A stretch of DNA of 64,000 bases. It comes from Schistosoma mansoni (lineage: Eukaryota > Platyhelminthes > Trematoda > Strigeidida > Schistosomatidae). Location: the NCBI RefSeq assembly GCF_000237925.1, contig NC_031501.1:5896166-5960165 (forward strand). The letters run 5' to 3'. Of this stretch, positions 1-11,399 are shown one piece after another. Below the pieces are notes generated by a model, which did no database searches, was not told the origin of the DNA, and saw nothing but the letters and a program-made list of their open reading frames with translations. The stretch's first letter is position 1; each line of letters begins with the position of its first letter. Both the position numbers and the translations under genes were made by a program.

Positions 1-520
1 AAATCATTTCTCTCCTAATTGTAATTTAATTGGGACGGATGCATTTGTATTTGGACATAAAGTCAGCCAATCATAATCGACGTAGTACCTTATAATGAAA
101 GAGACTAAATATTGATATTATGGTTTCAATAGATAAAATAAAGAAATAATGAAACCAAAGATATAGCGAAAAATGGTGAGTGAATCAATGGGTCTGGGCC
201 ACTATCATAGATTCTAAGCCATAGTACCCAACCTCGCCAACTATTTTTCGGGGTTATCATGTGAACTCCAACTACGCAACCTAGATCTATCAATATAGCT
301 CAGACCAGCAGTCAAATGACTGATACCATGTTTTTTTGGTCACCTCTAGCTTACTTTCAGCGTTCCTCTGTACCAGCTAACATTGTCCATCGAGGCGCAT
401 TAAAACTATTTGTATCAAGAATTTACTAATTCGATTTTGTGAATCTGTTCAAGGTTCTAGTCAATAAATTAGTAACATTCCTGATTATTATCATTGTTTT
501 TATTATTATTCTCACTTCAG

Positions 521-2368
521 ATATGACAAAGCGTGAAACAGCTGAATATGTGACACATTTATTGAAATCGTTACAAAGTACGTTCATATTTTGTTGTATT
601 TTTCTTTTTAGCTTATAATTAAAATTTGTTTTACTATCATTTTGAAAAAAGTTAAGGTACTAATTTTGTAACTGAATTTGTCTACTCTCTGGTACGCACT
701 AATTCAAAATGATACACTCATACATTGCAAAGTATTAGGTGTTAGTGTATTCACTAGGTCGAAGACATAATAAAAAGATATAGTAGTAAATACTAGGGAG
801 AGGTGATCATCAACCCTGCTTGAGAGAAGTTCTTATGCTTATGATTATGTCATGACGTGCATAGACGAGTCATTGTATCAGTGGTATACATGTGATACTC
901 AAGAGACAGTCAATTGCAACAAATACTTTCGAAGATAGGGGTGACTATCTATCCTTCCAAGTGAGTGAACATACCTGTATGTATGTTATGGGATGGATCA
1001 GTGAAAACTTGTGTTATGAGTGTCCATGTAGACTATACTTTTGCCCCTGTCACGTCTCCGGCGCTTGAAGACCCAGGGGTCCGATTTCTACACGAAGTCA
1101 CGTCCATATAGTGTGTCCGTGAGCCTCAGAAAGCGGATCTCTAATCTGAATTAGCCCATGGGCTTTATCAAGTGGGGCCCCACCAATCTCAAATGGTCGG
1201 AACACTGCACCAATCAAATAGATCGAGATTTTAATCGTCATTTATTGTTCAATGAATATGGAGCACATAATTTCTCACATAGTTTGTAATGGTACTTTTC
1301 AACTGCACATTACTATTGTTCTATCGAGTATTAATTTTTGTAGCTTTAACGAAAAACAATGGTTTTAAAGTACTTTGATAACCTTGGCTATAAACAGTGG
1401 GAGGAGAATGAGGATTACAAGGATGATACAACATAAGAACAACTGTTGATTTCCTATTTTGATGATAAAATTGAAAGTTTGCACTCCTTTGTACATTCTG
1501 TTTCCTAATTAACTGTGTAAATGTTCGTTGAATAGTCGTCTGTTGACACACAATTATCCGTAAAACATGATGTGACAAGTTTGTTGAACGGTTTGAATTC
1601 GGATAACTTACATGGATATTTTAAACAATGGAAACAGTGTTAAGACATATATGTGTATACTGCCATAGCAAATGGGAAATCGGACTTAATGTACGTTAAA
1701 TTTCTTAGAGTGAGCTTTTTATTTCCATGATCATGTAATCACTTATTCACCGAACTGAATAGTAAGTATTAAGTTGTACATTCTCATTAATCGGATGAAT
1801 GCCTTAAATGAGAGCTCGATACAATACAAAAAAGGTTTACACACATGTGATTTTCGATCGTTTACATTTTGTATTAAGCTTTTTAACTTAATGTTAATTG
1901 ATTTCATTGTTCCTCGTTTTTTCCAAAAAAAAATAATTATTCTACTTTTTCTACTCTGCTCGTATAGCTGCTCGAACAGAAATTACTCGTTTACAAATAG
2001 AAAATGATCGATTGACTGGCCATTCACATGAATCTGAACGAGAATTAAATGAAGTTCGTATGAATTTGGCAACATTACGCAATCGTCTATTAGAAGACAA
2101 TCTTACACAATATCTTGAATTGCCTCGTGAAACCAATGGTTACATGGGTACTGGAAGTAGTGGTGTTATTAGTCTTAGTGTACGTGGCAGTAATGCCAAT
2201 CCATTTGACAATGTACGACGTGAAAGTACTATTGAACCCCAATCCTTTTTATCAAAAATCTCCTCTCTAGGAATGAATGCTCGTTTAGGAAATATCATTC
2301 CACCGACAAATAATCAATTACAAGCAAATGGAAACAGTGCTAATCTTGGTGGGGGAGGATGGTGGTGA
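521..2368 (+). CDS. 3' end of an unidentified coiled-coil protein (partial, two exons)
   Basis: Two exons are visible: 521-577 (acceptor ctcacttcag, donor GTACGT) and 1968-2368 (acceptor cgtatag). The phases match: the first exon leaves one base and the second supplies two. About 150 C-terminal residues are read. The first part, from DMTKRETAEYV to about LRNRLLEDN, is charged, with heptad-like spacing typical of coiled coil. After that the chain becomes Ser/Asn/Gly-rich and disordered. It contains an NPF tripeptide (SNANPFDNV), the kind of motif bound by EH domains in endocytic proteins, and ends in a Gly run followed by WW and the stop TGA at 2366-2368. I do not recognise the family; a Golgi or endosomal tether is possible but is a guess. 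The 5' part lies left of the window, and the 1.4 kb intron is filled with unclassified repeat-like sequence. Confidence 0.7.
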
Positions 2369-2409
2369 ACAACTAATCAGGGTTCCGCAGTAAAATTAAT
2401 AATTATTTG

Positions 2410-2415
2410 AATAAA
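2410..2415 (+). promoter_or_regulatory. polyadenylation signal AATAAA
   Basis: A canonical AATAAA lies 42 bases after the stop of the coiled-coil gene and is the first in its 3' flank. A short 3'UTR is implied, although later AATAAA-like sites in the AT-rich flank could also be used. Confidence 0.55.
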
Positions 2416-3084
2416 TTGAATTATTACATTCTTCCCGCGCTGTACTTTGATTTCGTTTTAGATTATTAAATCACCTTGACCTTGTAATGAAAAAAATACT
2501 TATGTGTGCTTGAATGATCCTATTTGCTCATATATATATGTGTATGATTATTTTTTCTACTCATTATTGTTCCCTTAACGTAAGCAGAAGTGATTTTGTA
2601 CTTAGGTGTATATGTATATGCTGTACGCAAAGCAAAAAAAAACAAACAAACAAACATTTCAGGTTGAAATGTCTTTCAACATTATTACTATATTATTGTT
2701 ACTAATTATTCTGCTTCCAAATATTATTACTTTTATTTTACTGAAACAATCTTGAGGCTATAGGTGTAAAAAAAAAAAAACAACAACATATGGACAACAC
2801 AGACAAGCGCATTCCTTAACACATATCCATATTCAATGTTGTTCAAACGCTTTGATGAAATAGAGTAAATACACTTTAGTTCATCTACTAAGTAGACTTT
2901 CAGAGGTCATAATCTATTGTATCATAATAATGAAATAAATTTTTGTGTTTGTTTTTTTCTATAAAATTCTTATCTACAGAAAATCTGTGATAATCAATTG
3001 TAATTGTTTCTATGCCTAATTAAAAGAATAATCAGTTGCTCAATGTTCAATAGAATATCGTCATTATTCCTTTTTAGATACACA

Positions 3085-3355
3085 TTTTTTTTTTTTTAAA
3101 AAAAATCTATTTACACCTATTCACATTATCGCATATTCTCATATCAATCATCATAGTGATAATAATAGTTCTTGCTATCTTTACTAACAGTGTTTCATTT
3201 CGGTGTTATCTTCTATCTTCTTTCAGTTTTGTTTCTTCTTTTTTTTTTTTTAAAAAAAAGACCTATTTATCACTTTATTTCCTATCAGATCTTTTTTTCA
3301 CATGCAAATTTGATTATGTTGTCACATTTTCATTCATAATTTTTTTTTTTAAAAA
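3085..3355. repeat. three T-run/A-run palindromic tracts
   Basis: Three self-complementary tracts made of a T run directly followed by an A run sit within 270 bases: T13A8 at 3085-3105, T13A8 at 3239-3259 and T11A5 at about 3340-3355. Further long T runs follow at 3410-3422. Each could fold back as an A-T hairpin or form a rigid, nucleosome-poor element. The flanks do not look like one repeated unit. Confidence 0.6.
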
Positions 3356-4914
3356 GAGAAGAGAAAAGAGATTTCTTTTTATCCAGGGTTTATTAATTGA
3401 GAGGTTTTTCTTTTTTTTTTTTATTAATTAAAACAAAATTTTTTGTTTCTATGGTTTGAGTAAAAATAATTTTTTTTTTCGTTTGGTTTTTATGTATTAT
3501 CCAAAAAAATCATTCATTCCATGTGTTTCTTTTTGTTATGTGTGTACGCAAATCGATTGTTGCTAAAAATATGTCCCCCTTTTTAAATGTATACAGGCGT
3601 ATACCTATGTTTGTTCTTATTATTTGATATATGTATTGACAAGATGGCAAATGGAATAAGATGTGTATCATCATACTTATCATCTTTTCTTTGATCTAAA
3701 ATTTCTTTGATGAATTTATTCATGATGAATTCCATGCACTAAATCTTTTGCTTCATCTAGGAATTTTTCACCATATGCCCAATCCTCTTTTATTTTTGAA
3801 TAATAAAGACTACCTTGTATGAAATTGCTTTTCTTTCTCTTTATAATTGAATCTTACATCAATCAGTTTCTTTTGTTGTGTTTATTAAATTGTTTAATTA
3901 TTACTTATCATTTGAGAGTGCCTAATTGAATTTATTGCTGTTTTTCTGTGCCAATTTTAACATTTGTTTCTTCCTCTTTTTGTTCTGGAAATTATGAGGA
4001 GGGACTGAAAGAGCAAGTCAGCTAGCTAGCAAATTATCATTTTTATTTTAATCTACTATTTTTAAGTGATAGCAGGAAGAAAATGTTCAGTCCTTTGTGA
4101 TTTTAAGTAGTTCCCTGTTTTTTTTTTGAAAAATACTATTCATGAATGTACTGTATAATTATGCGCACATTGAACATACAGTGGTAGTTACTTGGATTTT
4201 AATTCGCCGCGGAAACAAATTCGGAGAGAAAAGAATGGTTGTTCGATTTCATTCTGATTTTTTTAAAAATCAAAAAGAAAAACGACTAATTATAGTTGCG
4301 TAATGTGATAAGATATATTTAATATAATATTGAACATGGTAACTAATTATTATTTTTTGTTTATATTTCATAAGAATTGAAAGCTTTGAAAACGGATCAT
4401 ATGAAACTAATAGTGAGATGTTGTTCAGTTTGATTTCAATGAAAGTGTTCATAATGATAAAAAATGATTACTAATGACAGAATGAATACTTTTCATATTA
4501 TTCTTGTCTTTTGTTTTGATTGTGTGTTTGTGTGTGTTTCGAAATTTCTGGATTTGTTGGTGTTTGACAATAGATTATTTTGATTTATAAATATTTGTGG
4601 TCATAGATAGATTCTATGTGGTAAACGTTTCGATGTTTATACATAAGTTCATTCATTAAAAATAAACTAAGTTATCTATCTAATGCACAAGATTAACAAA
4701 GTTCTTATTCAATTATAGAGTTTTCTTTCATCTTCAATTATTCTTTCTAGATGATTTTGAACGACTGCAATGATTCAAACACAGTTAAACTGTTCGATAT
4801 CACTATAAACCTTCTATGAAAAGCATTCAGATTTCTTAATAGACCCGACTCATCAAGTAGAAATTCGTGTATTTGGTTTTGAATTACACTTTGCGTAAGG
4901 TCTAATAATTCTTT

Positions 4915-5010
4915 TTGGTTGCGCGAACCAATGTAGACAAATCAAGACTCAGACCTGAAACCTTGTAATTGAGAGTTGAATACCTTAACCAATAAGCTCT
5001 ACCAACTTAC
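4915..5010 (-). repeat. tRNA-derived SINE relic
   Basis: On the - strand an A-box-like stretch (TTGGTAGAGCTTATTGG) is followed about 45 bases later by a B-box-like GGTCTGAGTC. That is the layout of the pol III promoter of the tRNA-derived SINEs found elsewhere in the window. No ribozyme tail is recognisable. Confidence 0.45.
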
Positions 5011-5324
5011 AAATCGTCACATAGAATATTCTAAGCTTATTCCATCTATTTTCTATTTTGACACCCAGTTGGGTAGTATACAACACACGATACCCCAAAA
5101 AAAAGACATTTTGTAACCGAATGTAAAATACACGAATACATACTTGTTAAGTGATTATATCTTAAATTAATAATGCGACTTTTCGTTTGTGGAGCCATTT
5201 TGTTTAACTTTCAACGCAGTTATACTAATCACATATATGCAATTGCCTTAAAAAAATGATAGGATATTGACTACATTTATTAGTTTTATTCAGGCTTTTT
5301 TCCTTAAAACTATTATGGTTATCG

Positions 5325-5525
5325 TAAGCAAAGATAGATAGTGGCTAGCAGTGGAATCCAGGACGCGGGTTTCGTTCCACTTGGGACTCGTCAGCTGGAT
5401 GTATCTGCATTTCAGAGTTGATATTTACTCTGGGACTCGAACCCAGTACCTTTCGCTTCAAACGCCATCACGTTATCCATTCAGCTATTGAGTCCTGATC
5501 GCTACTTGCTTGTGTAATGGGGTTA
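5325..5525 (-). repeat. S-alpha type SINE with hammerhead ribozyme
   Basis: Read on the - strand, this copy has a tRNA-like head (TAGCTGAATGGATAACG as A box, GGGTTCGAGTCCC as B box). It is followed by a hammerhead core: CTGACGA, a stem II arm, GAAAC and a GTC cleavage triplet before CTGGATTCC. Stem I pairs ATCCAG with CTGGAT. Stem II has one mismatch. The family is the schistosome satellite-like retroposon known to make self-cleaving RNA. Confidence 0.85.
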
Positions 5526-6169
5526 TCGTTTCTATCTTAACATTTAACTGAAAATAAAACGTTTTTAGTTCTGGAAAATGTTTTATAATATAAAAATGCT
5601 TAAAATCTATTTTATTCAAATTCATGATAAACCATATGACGATTATCTAATTTCTTTTTTTTTTTCACTATTAAATAATCATAGGAATCATTTTTTTTTG
5701 TGTATCGCTTTTTCATATGTTTTATATTGCTAGGCAATTTTTGTAATGATTAACATAAATCTTATTCATAAATTAATTAATTTTCTTAACATGTGATTAG
5801 AGATTATTCGAAGGTTAGACTATTTCAATCATGTCTTTTATATTCATGTGATGTACAACATTGTTTGATTTTTTATGCCTTATTCCATTTGAATATGAAA
5901 TTATAGTAAAAGAATTGTAAGGTCAGTTAGATTCAGAATTATCGATGTCGACTTATCATGCTCGCCTCAATATCTGGAGAGTTTTGGTTCAGTTCTTATT
6001 GGGTTTACTGCTTTCGAGTTGAAAACCTAAGTTAAAGCAATTATCCAATGCTCCTAGATTTTTATTAGTTCTACAGCATTAGCTGAATCAGTTTGTGATC
6101 AAAAATAAAACTATAATCAATTAGTTATGTAAATTCTTTACATTTATATACTAAACGCAAATGTATAGA

Positions 6170-6450
6170 GTGGTGACATAATGGTTAGAGCGTTCTAGTT
6201 AGTATCTCTTGATCACAGGTCTTAGCTATGTCCCCGTTATGTCGATTTGGGCTACTAGATCACATACATAACGTGTAGTCATGCAGATAAATCTGTACTT
6301 AACAGTCAATGAGTTACATCCCCTATATATATTGTTTAGCAATGAGAGCTGAAGCTTTTAGGTTTAATCCCTATATATGTACGCGCTTCTGAGGAGTTAT
6401 GCTACGCAAAATAGCTAACCAGTATTTCCTGGTTTTTAGCGACTATCTAA
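6170..6450 (+). repeat. tRNA-derived SINE relic with decayed hammerhead-like tail
   Basis: The head resembles an A box (ATAATGGTTAGAGCG) followed by a weak B box. A tail at about 6382-6430 keeps CTGAGGAGT and the downstream CCAGTATTTCCTGG block of the second hammerhead SINE family, but the GAAAC side of the core is lost. The two halves are separated by unrelated-looking sequence, so this may be two relics. Confidence 0.4.
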
Positions 6451-6695
6451 ATAGCATCAGTCCGTGTTGCAAAATATGTTTTTCATTTGAATGAAAATTA
6501 CTTTTGACCTAACAAGAGTGTATCAGTCATTGATGCTATCGCTAAGTATTTAGATTTTGTCAGAAAATTAAGAGATTGACATTTTGTGTAGAATCTGTTC
6601 TATAGACTTAACGGTTAGTTATCCAACTGCTTTACACTGATAAAGAATCTGATACTTGAAAATATGCTTCATTCATATGAATTATTCACCGAATA

Positions 6696-6845
6696 AGCAA
6701 AGATAGATTGTGGCTAGCAGTGGAATCCAGGATACGCGTTTCGTCCTATTTGGGACTCGTCAGCTGGAAGCACCTGCATCTCAGAGTTGATGTTCACTCT
6801 GGCACTCGAACCCAATACCTTTTGTTTCAAACGCCATCGCGTTCA
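6696..6845 (-). repeat. S-alpha SINE, truncated, with near-complete hammerhead
   Basis: The - strand shows CTGACGAG (6763-6756), a perfect four-base-pair stem II (GTCC/GGAC), GAAAC (6742-6738) and stem I TCCAG/CTGGA. The usual GTC before the cleavage site reads ATC, which still fits the NUH rule but weakens stem III. The tRNA-like head is cut off at the B box region by AT-rich sequence near 6845. Confidence 0.8.
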
Positions 6846-7734
6846 TTATTCACAGAATAGTGGATTTGCTACTTTCTCCATAGTTGTACATTGGAAAAAA
6901 AGCGTAAAATAATTATGTTTAAAACTTATTTGGACCTATCATTTTTCACTTGACTTATTAGTTATAAGTTATTCATATAAATGTTGATCATGTCAATTGT
7001 TTGAGGCAAAAATGTACAGGAAATTATGTATAGAAGCGTTTTAAGTATAACACTAATAAGTAATCGCGTAGGACGTGAAGAATAGATGATGTAATATAAA
7101 TTAGGAACAATTTAGTTGATGAAGTTTTATACTTCTATCGATTGATGGTCTTTGTGTTACAGATCTCTTAAACGTGATCATTGATTCTAGTGAAGGTAAG
7201 ATTAGTATTATTTGTAAGAGGTAGTTTGTATTATTCTATTTTTGATATATTTAAGACTAAATTTGATTAGTATGTTAGGTTATGAGCTTCTTCGGTGAAT
7301 GCTCCAGGTTAATGGCTACTTTAGAGCAATAATCTAGTGAATAACGTGTTGGTATTCGAAATGATGATTACTAAGGTTTGTATTTAAGTCAGATATCAAC
7401 ACTAGAATCCAGATACATCCATAAAATGTGTCCTTAATAGGGGGAAATATGTACAATACATGTCACTGCTAACCACTATTCAAACAGCATATTGAAGCAA
7501 CGTCTAGTTTTTATAATAGACATAGTGGTTTGAATTATAAAATCACTTACCAGTCTTGGTATTTGTAAAGGTAAGAGTAAACGTATTGGTAAAAGAAAAC
7601 ATTATTGAACAACCTTTATGAAACGATTTATTAATCAACACAAAGTACACAATCGTTTACATTCAGATTTTAATAGTCTTAAGAAAGCTTGTTATGTAAA
7701 CGAATATATATCAGCTTACTATTAAACCCGAAGG

Positions 7735-7850
7735 TCTTGAGTTTGGTTCTCATTAAGGTCATCCATACGTACTGCTGAGGATTCCCATACTGGGAAGAAA
7801 CAGTAGTTCAATGCTTTTTAGTTTTCAGCGGTTGTTTATTTAGGATCAAT
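7735..7850 (+). repeat. second-family hammerhead SINE copy
   Basis: B-box-like GAGTTTGGTTCTC is followed by a hammerhead core: CTGAGGA (7775-7781), stem II TTCCC/GGGAA with five perfect pairs, GAAAC (7797-7801) and a GTT triplet ending at 7808. Stem I pairs GTACTG with CAATGC apart from one mismatch. The outer stem II pair is U-A instead of the usual G-C, and both sides changed together. Confidence 0.65.
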
Positions 7851-10039
7851 ACGTCTTTTAAGACGTGAACTTCATTATCTACAACACTATCATCAAGATG
7901 TTAAGTGATAATTCGTTTCTTGACTTAGTTGGTTTTGTAGTTCCTCACGGATAACTGTTTTTTTTTATGAATTTTTATCTTATATCTGGTTACTGACATG
8001 TACGGGATGCAATTTCTGTTTTCAGGCCTACAGTAATTTGAATAAAAAAATTAGCGTAGAAGTCCTCTGAGTCATTAATAAATACTTAATTGATTATAGA
8101 AATGACTAGACAAATTTCACAGTGCATTCATTTGTTTTTTCAGAAGTGTATTACATGTAGCTTGATTGGAGAAGAATACAAGGCGTGTAAAACTAGACAA
8201 TGGTCAATCCTTTTATGTTCTTCTATATGGGCGACCGTATAATATTGTTAACATTCAAACAGTCTAGTTCAAAGTGGAGTGCATAAACGTGTTCACTGCG
8301 AATAAATTACACCATTAACTTTATTTATTTTATTAAAAGAACAAGGTTTTTTGGTTAATCTCTTCAATCATTCTGCGTATTGTGGAACATTAAAGTTGAA
8401 ATCATAATTTGCGTTATTTCACCATTGAACTCCTTTTCTCACCTCCGTGGAACTTTTAATCCTTTTGGATTAAGCTAGGATTACTTCTCTAAAACCGTAT
8501 TATGTTGGTATGTACACATATAATTTCAATGGCATAAAAATCAATTTTACTTCAATAATGGTCCCACGTATTCGCTACTCAGTTTTCTACACATAGAGAT
8601 TACATCAATTCAACAATATCTGTTGTCACAAATAATAAACTTCTCTTCAATCTTTGTCATCAAATAGAATTGTTAATTGCAATTATAGCACTTATGGTTT
8701 AGTAAACACTATTCTGACCTTAAGTTTGTTGTGTATATGTTGCCACGTATTTGAGTGATTGCCTAAACAATTTAGCATATATTTATATAATTACATATCG
8801 TTATTTCTATTTCGTGTCCTAATTCTAGAGTTAAAATAATTATTGTCATTTTTTATGGGTTTTGATCGTACCTTATTTTTTTAGTTCATATCACCGCAAT
8901 TTAATCGATAGGATTCTTCACCGCTTAAGGTATATATGACACTGATCATTACTAATAGGTTAGTCAGTGTAAATATCTCAGTCCTACAAGTGGTCATTTG
9001 CGATTCTAACATCTTAATAGTAACGTCTCCGACTTTGAAGTTGGTTGATTAAGGTTTAAATAAGATAGAGAGCACCAATTCCCTCAAGATTGCAGACACG
9101 CTTTACGAGTACCAGGGTTTTTTGCCATTCATTTCTAATTCTACCTAACAACTTAAGTTGATCCGTTATTAGTTAACATCATCATTTCAATCAAACTATG
9201 TTGATTAATAAATTAAACACTTATACAATCACCAAACGATTTAACTGGAGAGCAGTGTCAATCGATTCAAATATGTCTAATAGATTAGTGGCAAAAGTTT
9301 AGTTACTTATTCTATTATTACGATATGGAATGATTTTACCAAATTATTCACATCTGTCAGTTTATAACGGGTTTGTAAAACAGAAGATAAGTGTATGGTA
9401 TTGTCTTAGCTTGATCCTATCACAACTTCTCGGTTGAAAGGTCCTAGAGATCATGGATTTCACTGTCTTGTGTTGTTATTTGACATAGTTCACAATGAAA
9501 GTAAGAATCCTATTCTAATTTTTTACATTCTTCAGAAAACGTTGCATTAACAGTCCAAAGTAAGAGGAATCTCTCTTGGTTGTATGTCTCAAATAGCATT
9601 TATGATTCATTGCCTGAATTCACATGTTTCTAATAAACTTAAAAATTAGACTTCAGTAATTATGTAATATGTGATACAGAAATGGTTTATTCCTAATTGG
9701 ATTTAATAGTCTAAAGGCTATTCTGTTCGGACTGGTGAAATCGAAATGTTTAACTCCGTAAATTGTTTGTCCCTTCTTCAACGTTGAAATCAGAAAATTA
9801 AGGAAATGCTAGTCAACTATGTAAATCTCATGATTGTGACGATAAATAGAACCATCCAATCATAGTTCATAAGTTATTTGGATAGGATGTTTTGAACAGA
9901 ACTGTAGACGTACTAATAACTTGTATTAAATCCATTTTTATTGGCTTTGAAGAATACCATTTTTATCGACATAGTGACTGAACTTTCATTTTTTATAGCT
10001 AAGCTTGTTTTTTGGACGTTTCAAATAATGAACTGATTT

Positions 10040-10210
10040 TACTTAGCCATTAAAACCCAAGAAATACTGGTCATCTACTTCGTCTTAGTACAGAACTCCT
10101 GCGAAATATGCATCCACAACCCTATCAGGTATCGATCTTAAGGCTTTCAGGTCTTATGATCGAGCACCTAACCTATAAACCACTGAGTTTGGATACAGCA
10201 ATTTACATTA
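10040..10210 (-). repeat. tRNA-derived SINE relic (second family)
   Basis: On the - strand a tRNA-like head (ACTCAGTGGTTTATAGG) is followed by a decayed ribozyme-like tail with GCAGGAGTTC, AAGACGAAG and the diagnostic CCAGTATTTCTTGG. Core residues are changed, so activity is unlikely. Confidence 0.5.
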
Positions 10211-10599
10211 TCATTTCCAGTTAATTTCTAATGTGTTATTAGAAGCTAAGTAACCGAAGATTTTATGATTTTGTGTAAGACATCACATCGCTGTTTTTGT
10301 TTTGACCAGTTTAACTTTCAATGATCTCAGATCACAATTATCTTTAATGTTTATTCAAAGTTTTCATGAAATCAAGTTGCTTCATTATTATCGCGTACCT
10401 ATTGGTAGTTAGTTTCAAGATGAATTTCACGAAATTGCAATAAATAACCATTTTCGCCCGGTACAATCACAAGGTTCGGCAAAAATTTGATGGTATTAAC
10501 GCATTGACAACAATGGATAATGATCGTTGATGAGATTGAACATCTGAACAATTGAATTCAAATTCAGTTGCATAATGCTGTCTTTGTCAGCATGAGAGT

Positions 10600-10782
10600 T
10601 TCATTAAATTCACTTGGTATTGTTTAATTGAGTCTTCTCATTGATGTCTTGGACTGCAGTTGATCAGTCTCTTATTGACATATGTGCATATTGTGCGTGT
10701 TGCCTCGATATAACCTTAAGTCATAAGCATTATAAGCAAAGATGAATGATGGCTAGCAGTGGAATCCAGGATGCATGTTTCG
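10600..10782 (-). repeat. S-alpha unit, 3' part, inverted against its neighbour
   Basis: The - strand carries the downstream half of an S-alpha unit. It starts inside hammerhead stem II (TAAGACGAAAC), runs through the cleavage site and the CTGCTAGCCATC block, and goes into the unit's distal region (about 10620-10740). The distal block is also seen at 18940-19080 and 63890-64000. The copy stops where a + strand copy begins. Confidence 0.7.
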
Positions 10783-10975
10783 TCTTATCAGGACGTGGCT
10801 GAGTGTATAACGTGATGGTGCCTGAAGCGAACGGTGCTGGGTTCGAGTCCCAGAGTGAACATCAACTCTGAGATGCAAGTTCATCCAGCTGATGAGTCCC
10901 AAATATGAAGAAACATGCGTCCTGGATTCCACTGCCAGTCACTATCCATCTTTGCTCATAATGAGAGTTTCGTGT
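10783..10975 (+). repeat. S-alpha SINE copy with hammerhead core
   Basis: It starts at TCAGGACGTGGCTGAG (A box region), has a good B box (GGGTTCGAGTCCC) and then CTGATGAG, GAAAC and GCGTC before CTGGATTCC. Stem I (ATCCAG/CTGGAT) is perfect. The 3' strand of stem II reads ATGAAG instead of AGGAC, so folding is impaired. Confidence 0.75.
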
Positions 10976-11399
10976 TCGATTTCATACAATGTCGAGGACT
11001 GACACTTTATATTTCTCTGCGTGCCATCATTCATGTTGTCTATCTCTCCAGACTTATCAAATTCCATCATACAAGTTTCAACATCATTCAGAATAACTTG
11101 ATATCACATTGTATTAGGTTCGATTTTAAATGGTTGACGGGGAATGGGAGTGACATTTAGTGACACGCTATATGACAGAGGTCAGTACTCGGTGATTAGT
11201 TGTTTAAAAACAATTGTATTTACTTAACCATAAATTAACCCTCTACTATTCGATGTGGTAGCTTTTAGAGCATCTTAAGGGTAAGTATTTTATTATAAAT
11301 GTTTTTTCCCCTAATATTTCCTCTTGAATCCTTCTTTGATACCTATTTTAAAAGACTTATTCATACCTGCCTTTCACTAATATTATTCCTTTAAGATAA

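Larger units (their letters stand above)
2416..11399. other. intergenic region between the coiled-coil gene and TSEN2
   Basis: About 9 kb of AT-rich sequence without a supported host exon. It holds the T/A tracts, S-alpha SINE copies at 5325-5525, 6696-6845 and 10600-10975, and tRNA-derived SINE relics near 4915-5010, 6170-6450, 7735-7850 and 10040-10210. Nothing else recognisable was found. Confidence 0.6.

Noticed and set aside
3156-3431. A 91-codon Phe/Ser-rich ORF
   Set aside because: It is produced by T-run/A-run tracts, where TTT and AAA codons keep any frame open.
10800-10860. Possible functional tRNA gene (good A and B boxes)
   Set aside because: It cannot be folded into an acceptor stem and is followed by a hammerhead tail. 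It is the tRNA-like head of an S-alpha SINE. The same holds for the other tRNA-like blocks.
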